In this document: in pieces, positions 7,448-16,898 of the stretch
Position numbering within the stretch: position 1 is the first letter of the stretch
Layout: the number at the start of each line of letters is the position of its first letter
NCBI GenBank assembly: GCA_045124055.1
Contig: JBGVKZ010000049.1
Location: 1-64,000, forward strand
Direction: 5' to 3'
DNA length: 64,000 bases
Origin: CALZKI01 sp045124055
GTDB lineage: Bacteria; Bacillota; Clostridia; Lachnospirales; Lachnospiraceae
Program-made: the position numbers and the translations under genes
The notes under the pieces: generated by a model
Databases searched by the model: none
What the model was told of the DNA's origin: nothing
Seen by the model: the letters and a program-made list of their open reading frames with translations, nothing else

Positions 7448-8848
7448 TTATAGCCCGATTTTTTCCAAGAACACTTTATAACCATTCTTGGTTTCCATCA
7501 AATCTGCTTTGCTGATAGCTTCCCATGGGGCATGCATATTCAATACTGCAACACCACAGTCAATTACATTCATACCATACAATGCTAAGATATACGCAAT
7601 CGTACCGCCACCACCTGCATCTACCTTACCCAGTTCTGCAGTCTGGAATGAAATATCACCTTCCTCCATAATCTTGCGAATCTGAGCAATATACTCTGCA
7701 TTAGCATCATTTGAGCCGCTTTTTCCTCTTGCTCCGGTAAATTTGTTAAATACCATACCCTGTCCTAAAAACGCAGCATTTTTCTTATCAAAAGATGCCG
7801 CATAAGAAGGGTCAAAGCCGGCACTTACGTCGGAGGATAACATATAAGAGGCTGCTAAACATCTGCGAACATTTAACTCATTATATTCTCCCACCAAATT
7901 CAATACTTCTGCTACGGTATTGGCAAAAAAGCGAGACTGCATACCGGTAGCACCAACGCTACCGATTTCTTCTTTATCTACTAAAATACAGCAAGTTGTA
8001 CGTTCAGGTGATTTTACTTCTAACATAGCTTCTAAAGATGTAAATGCACAAACTCTGTCGTCATGTCCGTAGGCAAGAACCATACTTCTGTCAAAGCCTG
8101 CTTCTCTTGCTTTTCCTGCAGGAACAACTTCGATTTCGGCCGATAGAAAATCTTCTTCTTCTATGTCATACATATCTTTTAAAATCTGAAGAACGTTTTT
8201 CTTAACAGCCTCTTTTTCCTCTTTTTCTTTATCCTTGTTAAATATTGGCATATTGCCCACTACAATATCAAGTGCCTCTCCCTCAATGACTTTTGCAGCT
8301 TTTTTCTCAAGCTGTTCTCCGGCAAGATGAATCAATAAGTCCGAAACAAAAAATACTGGGTCATCTTCATCTTCACCTATATTTACTAGAATCGTTGTGC
8401 CATCTTTTTTAACAATAACACCATGAAGGGCAAGAGGAAGTGTCACCCACTGATATTTTTTCACACCACCATAATAGTGCGTATCTAAATAGGCAATTCC
8501 ACCATCTTCATATAAGGGATTTTGTTTTACATCTAATCTTGGTGAGTCGATATGTGCACCTAAAATATTGAGACCTTCTACCATAGGTCGCTTACCAATC
8601 TGATACATCACAATACTTTTATTCATACAGACTGCATATACCTTATCGCCTGCTTTCAAGGCTTTATTTTCTTTGATAAGATTCTCTAATTCTACATATC
8701 CTTCTTTTTCAATACGGTTTACAATCTGGTCAATGCATTCCCTCTCGGTTTTACCATTATCTAAAAAGGTACGATATCTATCTGATAAATCATTAACCGC
8801 CTCTATCTGTTTTTCATCATATTTTTCCCAAACGTTTTTATGTTCCAT
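7448..8848 (-). CDS. M18-family zinc aminopeptidase
   Basis: A cytosolic di-zinc aminopeptidase of 466 residues. GAHIDSPRLD near residue 97 contains the first metal ligand His-x-Asp. VDKEEIGSVG provides the catalytic Glu pair, and GHDDRVCAFTS the bridging Asp region. HYYGGVKKYQW is characteristic of this M18 subgroup (related to yeast Ape1 and bacterial ApeB). A perfect AAGGAGG precedes the ATG. Only 40 bases separate it from pheT and no terminator is visible there, so it may be co-transcribed with pheST. It probably serves peptide recycling. Confidence 0.9.
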   Translation of the reverse strand: MEHKNVWEKYDEKQIEAVNDLSDRYRTFLDNGKTERECIDQIVNRIEKEGYVELENLIKENKALKAGDKVYAVCMNKSIVMYQIGKRPMVEGLNILGAHIDSPRLDVKQNPLYEDGGIAYLDTHYYGGVKKYQWVTLPLALHGVIVKKDGTTILVNIGEDEDDPVFFVSDLLIHLAGEQLEKKAAKVIEGEALDIVVGNMPIFNKDKEKEEKEAVKKNVLQILKDMYDIEEEDFLSAEIEVVPAGKAREAGFDRSMVLAYGHDDRVCAFTSLEAMLEVKSPERTTCCILVDKEEIGSVGATGMQSRFFANTVAEVLNLVGEYNELNVRRCLAASYMLSSDVSAGFDPSYAASFDKKNAAFLGQGMVFNKFTGARGKSGSNDANAEYIAQIRKIMEEGDISFQTAELGKVDAGGGGTIAYILALYGMNVIDCGVAVLNMHAPWEAISKADLMETKNGYKVFLEKIGL

Positions 8849-8888
8849 ACACTTACCTCCTTTCAGAATAGTATACGCAAATTAGTTA

Positions 8889-11300
8889 TTATGCACGCAT
8901 CTGTGCATCAAATTTTTCAGAAAGTGTTGTAACAACTTTTTCAAAAACAACATCTGCCATTTCATCTGTTACATCTTCTTTATCAGAAACAAGTTTCAAA
9001 CTAAAAGCCATACTTTTCTTATCTACACCAAGTTTTTCACTTTCAAAGATATCGAACAATGTTACTTTTTTAATTCGCTCATCACATTCTTTGATTGTCT
9101 CCACCAGCATACCACATTCTACTGATTTATTTACGAGTACAGATAAGTCACGACTATTTGCCACAAAACCAGTTTCTGGAACATATTTAATCGCTTCTTT
9201 AAATAATCCGGTTAATACTGCATAATCAATTTCTGCAATAAAAATTTTGGTATCTGCTTTCTTACCGGCTGCAATATTCATATTATCTACGATTTCATAA
9301 CGAAGCTGTCCGAATTGACCAATCTTTGTACCCTTACAATAAACTTCTGCAGTTCTGCCTGGATGAAGGTATGGAACATTGCCTCTTTTGTAAGTAAATT
9401 CTAAATCGTTTGCACTTGCAAAAGCTTCTAAAGTACCTTTCAGGGCGAAGAAATCTTCTGCCTGTCCGCAAGTTCCAAGACAAATCATCTTCTTTTCCAC
9501 AGGTGGCTCTGTAAGAGGTAATGCCTTTGGAAGATAGATGTTAGCAATTTCAAAGAAACGCATTGCTTCGTTACCATTTTTAATGTTATTTTCAATGACT
9601 CTTACCATAGCTGGAGCCATAAATGTTCTCATAATGCTTAAGTTTTCTGTAATTGGGTTTAATAATTCCACTACTTCTCTTTCTTTTGCATCTTCTGGAA
9701 TTAAGAACATATCAAATTCATTTTTTGCACACATAGCGATAGTCTGAATTTCATAGTAGCCCTGTGAACATAAAAATTCTTTTACAGACAATTCTTTCTT
9801 CTGAGCTGGGTTTAATCCACCGCTGGTTACTTTTGCCTCATCTAAGAAAGTAGGTGTTACTTTATCATAACCGTATTCACGAATAATTTCTTCTGCAATA
9901 TCCTGGTAGCCTTCCACATCTTCACGATATCTTGGAATTGCAAGAGTTAAAACGCCATTTTCCAATTTCACTTCAAATTGAAGTGCCTCCAAGATAGTCA
10001 CCATTTCATCTTCTGGTACTTCAATACCAAGTACATGATTTACTTCACTTGTCTTTACTGTAATGACTCTCTTTTCTTTTGATGCACCTGCTGATTCATC
10101 AAAATGGCTAGAGCTGATTTTGGCAACACCTAAAGTCTGTGCTAAGTTTAACGCACGTGCCATACCACATTCTACTGTCCATTCATCAATACCTTTTTCA
10201 AATCTTGCTGCTGCATCAGAACGAAGTCCAAGACTTCTGGAAGTTTTACGCACATTATCTTTTAAGAATTTTGCGGATTCAAATAACACTTCCTTTGTAT
10301 TTTCTGTAATTTCACTGTTTAATCCGCCCATAACGCCAGCAAGGCCAACAGCTTTTACTTTGTCACAAATAAGTAAGTTATTGCTTGTAAGAACACGTGT
10401 CTTTTCATCTAAAGTAACCAGTTCTTCGCCCTCATTTGCACGTCTTACTACGATAGACGACCCTTCTAAAGTACTTAAGTCGAAAGCATGCATTGGCTGA
10501 CCCATTTCAACAAGAACATAGTTTGTAATATCAACCATTGCATTAATCGCATTGTGTCCTACAGCAATCAATCTTCTTTTCATCCAAAGTGGTGATTCTG
10601 TATATTTTACATCATAAATATAATGTCCTAAATATCTTGGGCAGATTTCTTTATCTAAGACAGTTACACTGATTTTTTCATTTGTTGTACCATCTTCTGT
10701 ATAAGTCATATCTGGTGCTTTAAATGGTTTTCTAAGAGCTGCCGCAACTTCCTTTGCAATACCAACAACTGACTGGCAATCTGGTCTGTTTGCAGTAATG
10801 GAAATATCAAAGAGATAGTCATCCAATTCTAAATAATCTCTCATTTCCATACCAAGAGGAGCATCCTCTGCCAGAATCATAATACCGTTGACATCAGCAC
10901 CCGGATACCATTCTTTGTCAATCATCAATTCTCCACCAGAACATAACATTCCGTAAGACATCATTTCTTTCATCTTTCTTGGCTGAATTTCCATACCATT
11001 TGGAAGGATAGCACCAACTAAGGCTGCCGGAACTTTTGCACCAACAAATACGTTATCTGCACCTGTTAAAATCAAATGGTCTTCTCCGTGTTCTCCACAG
11101 TTTACGTGACAGATTTCCAAATGAGTGCCTTCGTAGTGTTCCATAGCCGTAACCTGACCAACTACTACTTTTTCTAAATTCTTTCCTAAATATTCAACGC
11201 CTTCTACTTCAAAACCAACAGAAAATAACTTTTCCTCTAATTCCTGTGGTGTGAGGTCGATATCTACATATTCTTTTAACCAACTATATAAAACTTTCAT
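8889..11300 (-). CDS. pheT: Phenylalanyl-tRNA synthetase beta subunit
   Basis: The large subunit of the (alpha-beta)2 PheRS, 803 residues, the usual size. Visible in order are an N-terminal tRNA-binding OB-fold (about 40-150), the B3/B4 editing domain (about 210-380), the B5 domain (about 400-470), the catalytic-like core, and the C-terminal FDX-ACB domain (about 710-803, from GFVANSRDLSVLVN). It follows pheS by 23 bases with an AAGGA ribosome binding site and shares the T-box control at 12389-12645. Confidence 0.98.
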   Translation of the reverse strand: MKVLYSWLKEYVDIDLTPQELEEKLFSVGFEVEGVEYLGKNLEKVVVGQVTAMEHYEGTHLEICHVNCGEHGEDHLILTGADNVFVGAKVPAALVGAILPNGMEIQPRKMKEMMSYGMLCSGGELMIDKEWYPGADVNGIMILAEDAPLGMEMRDYLELDDYLFDISITANRPDCQSVVGIAKEVAAALRKPFKAPDMTYTEDGTTNEKISVTVLDKEICPRYLGHYIYDVKYTESPLWMKRRLIAVGHNAINAMVDITNYVLVEMGQPMHAFDLSTLEGSSIVVRRANEGEELVTLDEKTRVLTSNNLLICDKVKAVGLAGVMGGLNSEITENTKEVLFESAKFLKDNVRKTSRSLGLRSDAAARFEKGIDEWTVECGMARALNLAQTLGVAKISSSHFDESAGASKEKRVITVKTSEVNHVLGIEVPEDEMVTILEALQFEVKLENGVLTLAIPRYREDVEGYQDIAEEIIREYGYDKVTPTFLDEAKVTSGGLNPAQKKELSVKEFLCSQGYYEIQTIAMCAKNEFDMFLIPEDAKEREVVELLNPITENLSIMRTFMAPAMVRVIENNIKNGNEAMRFFEIANIYLPKALPLTEPPVEKKMICLGTCGQAEDFFALKGTLEAFASANDLEFTYKRGNVPYLHPGRTAEVYCKGTKIGQFGQLRYEIVDNMNIAAGKKADTKIFIAEIDYAVLTGLFKEAIKYVPETGFVANSRDLSVLVNKSVECGMLVETIKECDERIKKVTLFDIFESEKLGVDKKSMAFSLKLVSDKEDVTDEMADVVFEKVVTTLSEKFDAQMRA

Positions 11301-11323
11301 CTTTTTTCCTTACCTTTCTAGTT

Positions 11324-12340
11324 CTACGCCTTAAACTGTTTCAAAAATTCAATATCATTTTCAAACAATTTACCCATATGATTAATGCCGTATTTTAACA
11401 TCGCAATACGTTCGATACCGATACCAAATGCAAGACCTGAATATTTAGAGGAATCGATGTTACAGTTCTCTAATACTTTGTTATTAACGATACCACCGCC
11501 TAATACTTCAATCCAACCTGTTCCTTTACATAAAGAACAGCCTTTACCTCCGCATTTAAAGCAACTAACATCTACTTCCACAGATGGCTCTGTAAATGGG
11601 AAATAGGAAGGACGAAGTCTTGTTTTTGCCTCATCAGAAAATAATGCCTTTACAAATTTATCTAACATACCCTGTAAATCGCAAAGTGTAATATGGTCAT
11701 CTACTACCAAACCTTCCATCTGACTAAACATTGGAGAATGAGTTGCATCACTGTCTGAACGGAATACTTTACCTGGAACTAACACCTTAATTGGTGGAGC
11801 CTGTTTATCCATAACACGAATCTGTCCCGGTGATGTATGGGTTCTTAAGAGTAAATCCTCTGTAAGCCAGAAAGTATCCTGCATATCCCTAGATGGATGG
11901 TCTTTTAATACATTCAATCTTGTAAAATTATGGTCATCATCTTCGATTTCCGGACCTTCAAAAATTTCAAAGCCCATTCCAGCGAAAACATCTATGATTT
12001 CATTTTTAATGGCTGTAAGGGGATGCAAATTACCAGCTTCTGTATGAGACGCTGGAAGTGTCACATCTATGGTCTCCTCCTCATAACGAGAAAGTAACGC
12101 TTTTTTATCCATTTCTTCTTTCTTTTCATCATATAAAGCCTGTGCCCAGTTTTTAATCTGGTTAACAGCCTGACCATAAGCCTTCTTTTCTTCATTTGGC
12201 ACGTTTTTAATGCCTTCCATTAATTTTTGAACCTGGCCACCTTTTCCAAGGTACTTTGCCCAGAACTCTGAAAGCTGTTTTACATCTTCCACTAAAGCTA
12301 ATTCTGACTGGAATTCAGTCTTAATTGTTTCCATACTCAT
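11324..12340 (-). CDS. pheS: Phenylalanyl-tRNA synthetase alpha subunit
   Basis: Catalytic subunit of PheRS, 338 residues. An N-terminal coiled coil (about 1-90) is followed by the class II core. Motif 2 lies in GKVFRSDSDATHSPMFSQME, and motif 3 in GLAFGIGIERIAMLKYG. The Cys-rich insertion CFKCGGKGCSLCKGTGW (about residue 255) occurs in many bacterial PheS proteins. AGGAG precedes the start. Transcription is controlled by a tRNA-Phe-responsive T-box directly upstream. Confidence 0.98.
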   Translation of the reverse strand: MSMETIKTEFQSELALVEDVKQLSEFWAKYLGKGGQVQKLMEGIKNVPNEEKKAYGQAVNQIKNWAQALYDEKKEEMDKKALLSRYEEETIDVTLPASHTEAGNLHPLTAIKNEIIDVFAGMGFEIFEGPEIEDDDHNFTRLNVLKDHPSRDMQDTFWLTEDLLLRTHTSPGQIRVMDKQAPPIKVLVPGKVFRSDSDATHSPMFSQMEGLVVDDHITLCDLQGMLDKFVKALFSDEAKTRLRPSYFPFTEPSVEVDVSCFKCGGKGCSLCKGTGWIEVLGGGIVNNKVLENCNIDSSKYSGLAFGIGIERIAMLKYGINHMGKLFENDIEFLKQFKA

Positions 12341-12388
12341 TTTTCTATCTCCTTTTTCTATTTTGCATTTGTGAATATTTATTTACAT

Positions 12389-12418
12389 AAAAAAATCCCT
12401 GACAACAACTGTCAGGGA
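12389..12418 (-). terminator. T-box regulatory terminator
   Basis: TCCCTGACA (12396-12404 on the plus strand) and its complement (12410-12418) form a 9-bp stem, followed on the minus strand by seven T residues. Confidence 0.9.
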
Positions 12419-12645
12419 CGAAATATCTCCGCGGTACCACCCAAATTTTCTGCAAAGCAGACTCTCAAAGACTTAACGCGTCTACACGGTTTAGACTACT
12501 TATCGTTCACCCAAACTGCTTCAGTGGGAAATTCAAGTCATTATCTGAACTTAAGGAAGCTTCCAGCCGACGACTTCCTCTCTCTGCAAGAAAATAATAC
12601 TCTACTAGGCACCTTCATAGCATTTTTCTAATTCACACTATTTGT
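12389..12645 (-). promoter_or_regulatory. T-box leader of the pheST operon
   Basis: The conserved T-box GGGTGGTACCGCGG is at 12429-12442 (minus strand). It lies just upstream of the intrinsic terminator at 12389-12418, in the usual antiterminator/terminator arrangement. Further upstream the leader has a Stem-I-like stretch with GCAGAGAGAGG and GCTGGAAGC. TTC triplets, the Phe codon, occur in the region where the specifier is expected, but I could not assign the specifier loop by hand. The leader starts about 10 bases after the -10 box at 12646. Uncharged tRNA-Phe is expected to stabilise the antiterminator and allow pheST expression. Confidence 0.92.
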
Positions 12646-12674
12646 ATTTTAGTCATTGCCCCAAAAAATGTCAA
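12646..12674 (-). promoter_or_regulatory. Strong sigma-A promoter for pheST
   Basis: Consensus TTGACA (12669-12674) and TAAAAT (12646-12651) on the minus strand with a 17-base spacer. The -35 box begins five bases after the end of the YihY gene. Confidence 0.8.
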
Positions 12675-12679
12675 CTAAT

Positions 12680-13576
12680 TTAGGCATTTTTCTTCTGTTT
12701 TTTCTCTTTTTTCAAGCGTTTTTTCTCTTTGCCTCTGGCTACAAATCCAAACATATATCGGTATGCCGGTGAAAAATATTTGTTAATCTGTGCACCAATC
12801 AAAATAATATACATACAGAAATAGAACCATAACATAATGACCACCACAAAGGTCATACTACCATAGACACTAAATCCGTGGAAAATATCTACATAGAGAG
12901 AAAATACATAGGAAAATCCACTCCATATAATTGCAGAAAACATAGCTCCCGGTAATTGCTTTTTATACCTCATTTTTTTATTAGGAACCAGCCAGTAAAT
13001 AAAGGTAAACACCAGCGTTAAAACCGCAATGACAATGAATACACGGAAATGCATCAATGTCTCGATTACTACGCTGATATTCGGAATAACATCTAAAAAG
13101 CCCCTTAGTTGCTTGAATATCGTTTTTCCAAATACCATAATAAAAAGGGATACCACAATGGCAAAAATCATTACTAAAGTATACAAACTTGCCACCAGTC
13201 GAACCACGAAATAGTTTCGTTTTTCTTCTACATCATTAATCGCATTGAGACCCTGAATCAGTGCCATCATACCTTTTCCGGCGGTCCAGATTAACAAAAT
13301 TGTTGACACGGAAATTGCCACCGTAGACTTCTCATACACTTCTGCTATGATATTACTAATCATCGGCAAAATTGTCTCCGGCATTACCGTCTCAATGGCC
13401 CCAATCAAATTTCCCTGAGTCAGCGGCGTATAGGGTAAAATGTAGCAAACTAAAACCAGTGCCGGAATCGTGGAAATAATTGAGAAAAACGCAGTACTTG
13501 CCGCGTATGCACTAATATTCTGTTTCATAATCTCAGCAATAAAATCATTAATAATTGCCCAAATTTTCTTTAACAT
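12680..13576 (-). CDS. YihY/BrkB-family inner-membrane protein
   Basis: A polytopic membrane protein of 298 residues with six clear hydrophobic segments. The early SAYAASTAFFSIISTIPALVL and the later LPGAMFSAIIWSGFSYVFSLYV match the YihY/BrkB family (formerly misnamed ribonuclease BN). The tail is strongly basic (KEKKRLKKEKKQKK). The function of the family is unresolved; transport or envelope roles have been suggested. It begins ten bases after the SpoIID/LytB gene, so the two are probably one transcript. GGAGAG precedes the ATG. Confidence 0.9.
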   Translation of the reverse strand: MLKKIWAIINDFIAEIMKQNISAYAASTAFFSIISTIPALVLVCYILPYTPLTQGNLIGAIETVMPETILPMISNIIAEVYEKSTVAISVSTILLIWTAGKGMMALIQGLNAINDVEEKRNYFVVRLVASLYTLVMIFAIVVSLFIMVFGKTIFKQLRGFLDVIPNISVVIETLMHFRVFIVIAVLTLVFTFIYWLVPNKKMRYKKQLPGAMFSAIIWSGFSYVFSLYVDIFHGFSVYGSMTFVVVIMLWFYFCMYIILIGAQINKYFSPAYRYMFGFVARGKEKKRLKKEKKQKKNA

Positions 13577-13586
13577 ACTCTCTCCG

Positions 13587-15815
13587 TTAATAAATTTGCT
13601 CTAACGTACAACTCTCATAAAACAACTGTAAAATATCGGTATACTTATAACCGGCTTGAGCCATATTGCCAGCTCCATTCTGGCTCATTCCATTGCCATG
13701 TCCAAAGCCACCACCAATCAGACTATATCCTACCACAGCTTTGCCTTCTTTTCTAGTTTCAATCTTAAAAAAAGCACTAGGAAGCAAAGTGGTCATAGTC
13801 ATTGTTGTTCCATCTTGTTTATTTACCATATTTTCTTCATTTAGTAAAGTATAACGAATATTATACTCTCCAATCAACATAATGGTATTATTGCTTCCTT
13901 GTATCGTGATTTTTTCGGCCCTTCCTCCTACACTTCTTTCCACTACCGAAATCGCTTTAATTTCACCCAAATCCTCATAAGCATCGATTGAATCAAATGT
14001 TTGCTGCTGATTGAAATACAACACATAATTTTTATTTTTGTTATAACATTCTTCGAGGCGTTTTTCCAGTATATCCGTGTCTAAATTCGTTTCATAATTC
14101 CACCGGTAAAAGCCTTCTTCTACTTCAAAATCGGATTCGTATGTATTTTCAATATATTTATCAAAGGCATCATTTGTGGAAAGGTCTATTTTTTCTGTTT
14201 CCTGATGATTCAGTCTGAGTCCTGTACTGCCAATTCCAAAAGAAGTAGAATAATACAAGGTTTCTATGGGGACATTATCCTTGGTTAATATGATACCCGA
14301 AGTCTCACGTACCGCACTGGTAGTACTGACCTGCTCATTGATATTATTGTATACTTGAAAAGAGGTACTATCATCAAGGTGTGCTCCAAGTTCCTTTAAT
14401 CCCGCATTTTTCATCTTCGTGTATGCATACGTTCTAGCACAAATCGCCTGTGCCATAAGTGCCTGTTCCTGATAGTAAGAAGGCATTTCACTTGGCACTA
14501 CTGTGTATAAATATTCCTCCAAAAGCACCTCATTAATCACTACAATACCCTCTTCTTTTTGATGCAACTCCATTATTCCACTATAACTTGGAGTTCCTTG
14601 ATTTCTCTTGATACTGGATAAAATCACTTTTCCAGACAAAACATCCGGCACAATTTTCACCATTTTGCCATCTTCTAAATTTTCATTTGAGAATGTTACT
14701 TCCTCGTATGCCGCATATTCTGTATAATCTTCGCCATTTTCATATACTTTAAAGGAAGAATCACAGGACATGGTAACTTCATTATGATAATTTGACAGAA
14801 AATCCGTTGTTTTTATCAAAACACGAATATATTCCATTCCTTCGCTGGCAACAATGAGGCAGGCACAAATTTTTCCATCTTCTAAAACAAAATCCACAAA
14901 TTCATATCCAAGAGCAACATCTTGAATACTCCCCTCCGAAAGTCCCTCATACACTTTATATACTTTCATATTGTCGCAAAACTCGTAAACTCCGTAATTT
15001 TCCAGCGTTACATAGGTGTCATTAATGGATAAAACCTTATCATTCATTTTTTCATCATAACTTTTAATTTTAGTAATTTGTCCCTGGCAAATCACAAGGC
15101 TTGCCACGGTATCATTGGAAATCTCCGTCTTTTTTTTGGAAGGCAATACCACTTCTTTATTTTTTACAAGAAAATGAATACCCTCTGTATCCTGCCCTTG
15201 CACATACATATAGGGCAAATTAATTTCTTCATCACTTGCCTCTTTGACTACCAGAAAAGTCACTTCCTGATTTACTCTTTTTACATAAGTTTTTGTGACA
15301 AATCCGGCATATTCCAAAAAGAGAGTTTCCTTACAACTTCCTGTTTCATTTGTTGTAATTAAAAGCGATTCACCACTTTCGCTTTGCTCCTTGGAAATTC
15401 CCAAAACACTTATTTCTTCCAGTGTAATTTCCTCACGTTTTTGAAAATCATCTAAAAGCTGCTCATAAAGATTAAAAAACTCATCTCTATCGATTACGGA
15501 ATTGATAGATACATTGTCCAAAATCTTTGCAGAGGTATTTCCCGTAGAATCCAACGTATCCAAAGTTTCTTTTAACATCAAATATGTAGTCTGGCTTGTA
15601 CCCTCTTCATCTGTATATTTCGTCAATAAAGCCTCATACTGACTTTTATCTTCTTCTCCAAGTGCCTGTATGAGCGTAAGAACTTCCTCATATCCAATCG
15701 TATCTTTTGTAATAACTTCTGGTGTTCTTGACAAAATTAATAAAAAAATAAGTACAATCAGTACAAAACTACCAATCAGCCAAAAACTATGATTACTTTT
15801 TTTGATCGATTTCAT
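13587..15815 (-). CDS. SpoIID/LytB-domain protein with long N-terminal extension
   Basis: The C-terminal half (about residues 430-742) is a SpoIID/LytB domain: PSEMPSYYQEQALMAQAICARTYA and GGGFGHGNGMSQNGA are its hallmarks. SpoIID proteins cleave denuded glycan strands during forespore engulfment, and LytB relatives modify autolysins. Residues 12-31 are a membrane anchor, placing the rest outside the membrane. The 742-residue length is about twice that of canonical SpoIID (about 340). Residues 35-430 are an acidic, beta-rich region I do not recognise. GTG 15821 and ATG 15815 are both possible starts; ATG 15815 has GAGGTG at good spacing. With no spoIIQ or spoIIIA nearby, the sporulation role is likely but not certain. 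Confidence 0.88.
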   Translation of the reverse strand: MKSIKKSNHSFWLIGSFVLIVLIFLLILSRTPEVITKDTIGYEEVLTLIQALGEEDKSQYEALLTKYTDEEGTSQTTYLMLKETLDTLDSTGNTSAKILDNVSINSVIDRDEFFNLYEQLLDDFQKREEITLEEISVLGISKEQSESGESLLITTNETGSCKETLFLEYAGFVTKTYVKRVNQEVTFLVVKEASDEEINLPYMYVQGQDTEGIHFLVKNKEVVLPSKKKTEISNDTVASLVICQGQITKIKSYDEKMNDKVLSINDTYVTLENYGVYEFCDNMKVYKVYEGLSEGSIQDVALGYEFVDFVLEDGKICACLIVASEGMEYIRVLIKTTDFLSNYHNEVTMSCDSSFKVYENGEDYTEYAAYEEVTFSNENLEDGKMVKIVPDVLSGKVILSSIKRNQGTPSYSGIMELHQKEEGIVVINEVLLEEYLYTVVPSEMPSYYQEQALMAQAICARTYAYTKMKNAGLKELGAHLDDSTSFQVYNNINEQVSTTSAVRETSGIILTKDNVPIETLYYSTSFGIGSTGLRLNHQETEKIDLSTNDAFDKYIENTYESDFEVEEGFYRWNYETNLDTDILEKRLEECYNKNKNYVLYFNQQQTFDSIDAYEDLGEIKAISVVERSVGGRAEKITIQGSNNTIMLIGEYNIRYTLLNEENMVNKQDGTTMTMTTLLPSAFFKIETRKEGKAVVGYSLIGGGFGHGNGMSQNGAGNMAQAGYKYTDILQLFYESCTLEQIY

Positions 15816-15870
15816 ATGCACCTCTACAATTCAAAATATATCCAACTTCCACTTTCTATCTTTGGAAGTG

Positions 15871-15897
15871 AAAAAAGCAGCCTTCGGCTGCTTTTTT
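15871..15897. terminator. Intrinsic terminator upstream of the SpoIID/LytB gene
   Basis: AAAAAAGCAGCC, a TTC loop and GGCTGCTTTTTT form a 12-bp stem flanked by A and T runs, functional in either direction. On the minus strand it begins at the stop codon of the small frame 15897-16145. Confidence 0.85.
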
Positions 15898-16145
15898 CAT
15901 AAGTATCCCCAAAATGTCGGCTCCTGTACTTTGACTCCTAGCTCACGCCAGGTGGGTGACCGCAAAATAACTTCTGCCTTCCCCTGACTAATGGGGGCTT
16001 GACATCTGCTACATAATATAGGAATCCCGTTTAAAGTAAATGTAGGTTCAAAATAACAAGAAATCCAACACTTTAGGTTAATACTATTATATCCATTTGT
16101 ATTCATTTTTACAACCATTTCATACAGACAATTTATGGGAAACAT
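15897..16145 (-). CDS. Possible small Cys-containing protein or gene remnant
   Basis: An 82-codon frame in the gap between the deleted membrane-protein gene and the terminator. It has a CSRCQAP segment near residue 45 and ends VQEPTFWGYL directly at the terminator, as a real gene end would. No good ribosome binding site precedes either possible start (16145, or an internal ATG near 16106), and I do not recognise the sequence. It may be the C-terminal remnant of a larger protein. The DNA encoding its EPT shares the 11-mer ATGTCGGCTCC with positions 14-24 at the left edge of the window. Confidence 0.3.
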   Translation of the reverse strand: MFPINCLYEMVVKMNTNGYNSINLKCWISCYFEPTFTLNGIPILCSRCQAPISQGKAEVILRSPTWRELGVKVQEPTFWGYL

Positions 16146-16158
16146 TTCCCAGAATAAT

Positions 16159-16813
16159 TTATTTCTTAAATTTTTCTTTTAGCTCGTCTTTCATCTGCTG
16201 TAATACTTCTTTATATCGTTCTGTTGCCTTCAATGAATTTCTCTTTAAAATACCGCGAATACGCTTATACTCTCGCGTACCTTGTATCATATCCAGCTTC
16301 CATTTCATTTCTTCTATCTTGTATTCAACACTTTCTTTCACATTTTCTTTCAATTCTTTAACATCTTCCATAGCTATTGCCGAAATCACATCAATTCGCT
16401 TTTTCAATAAACGTTTCATTTCTGCATTATGCTCTGCAAGTTGCTCTAAAATAAAGCGTAAATCCATTGCTTCTCGGAAAGAAATCGCAAAATCATATAC
16501 AAATAAAACCGTAAGTAGTAACGTAATAAACTGTAAAATTCCCTGAGGAAGCTTCATAATCAGGTTCTCTATTGGATTATGTATACATTGGATAAGCAAT
16601 ACCGATAAAACGCCCCAAAACAGACTACTCACCAAACAAATATAGCCTTTAAAATTGCAAAAAGCTTTTGTATAATCCCAATATCTTACGTGAAATAACT
16701 TTTCCATAACCAATCCTGTCACAAGTTCTAACACCGTTGCTGAAAACATTCCCAATATATATACAAGCCAAAGATGTTAATAGTAACCACTGAAATATCA
16801 AATATTGATACAT
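16159..16813 (-). pseudogene. Putative ABC-transporter type IV (CmpB-like) membrane protein, internally deleted and frameshifted
   Basis: The readable 3' frame (16159-16755) contains SATVLELVTGLVMEKLFHVRYWDY and a following membrane segment with FKGYICLVSSLFWG. These are typical of the PF06541 family of Clostridia, with a charged coiled C-terminus. It lacks the family's N-terminal region. Upstream, an ATG at 16813 in a different frame encodes MYQYLIFQWLLLT, which resembles the normal start of this family. Just after it the frame changes, and the residues LVYILGM before SATVLE resemble the middle of the family. The parsimonious reading is a deletion of roughly 50-60 codons that joined start and middle out of frame. 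A short product from a TTG or ATG near 16749-16755 cannot be excluded. Confidence 0.65.
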
Positions 16814-16856
16814 AATTTCACTTCTTTTCTAAAATAATTTTCTAATGGTAAAATAC

Positions 16857-16882
16857 AAAAAGGGGACACGCAACGTGTCCCC
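16857..16882 (-). terminator. Intrinsic terminator of pckA
   Basis: GGGGACACG (16862-16870) pairs perfectly with CGTGTCCCC (16874-16882) around a 3-nt loop and is followed on the minus strand by a T run. Confidence 0.92.
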
Positions 16883-16898
16883 AATTTATATACATTGA

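Noticed and set aside
10063..10500. 145-codon plus-strand frame within pheT
   Set aside because: Antisense shadow of a well-supported gene; Ser/Lys-rich and without a ribosome binding site.
12371..12631. 86-codon plus-strand frame
   Set aside because: It lies in the T-box leader and terminator on the opposite strand.
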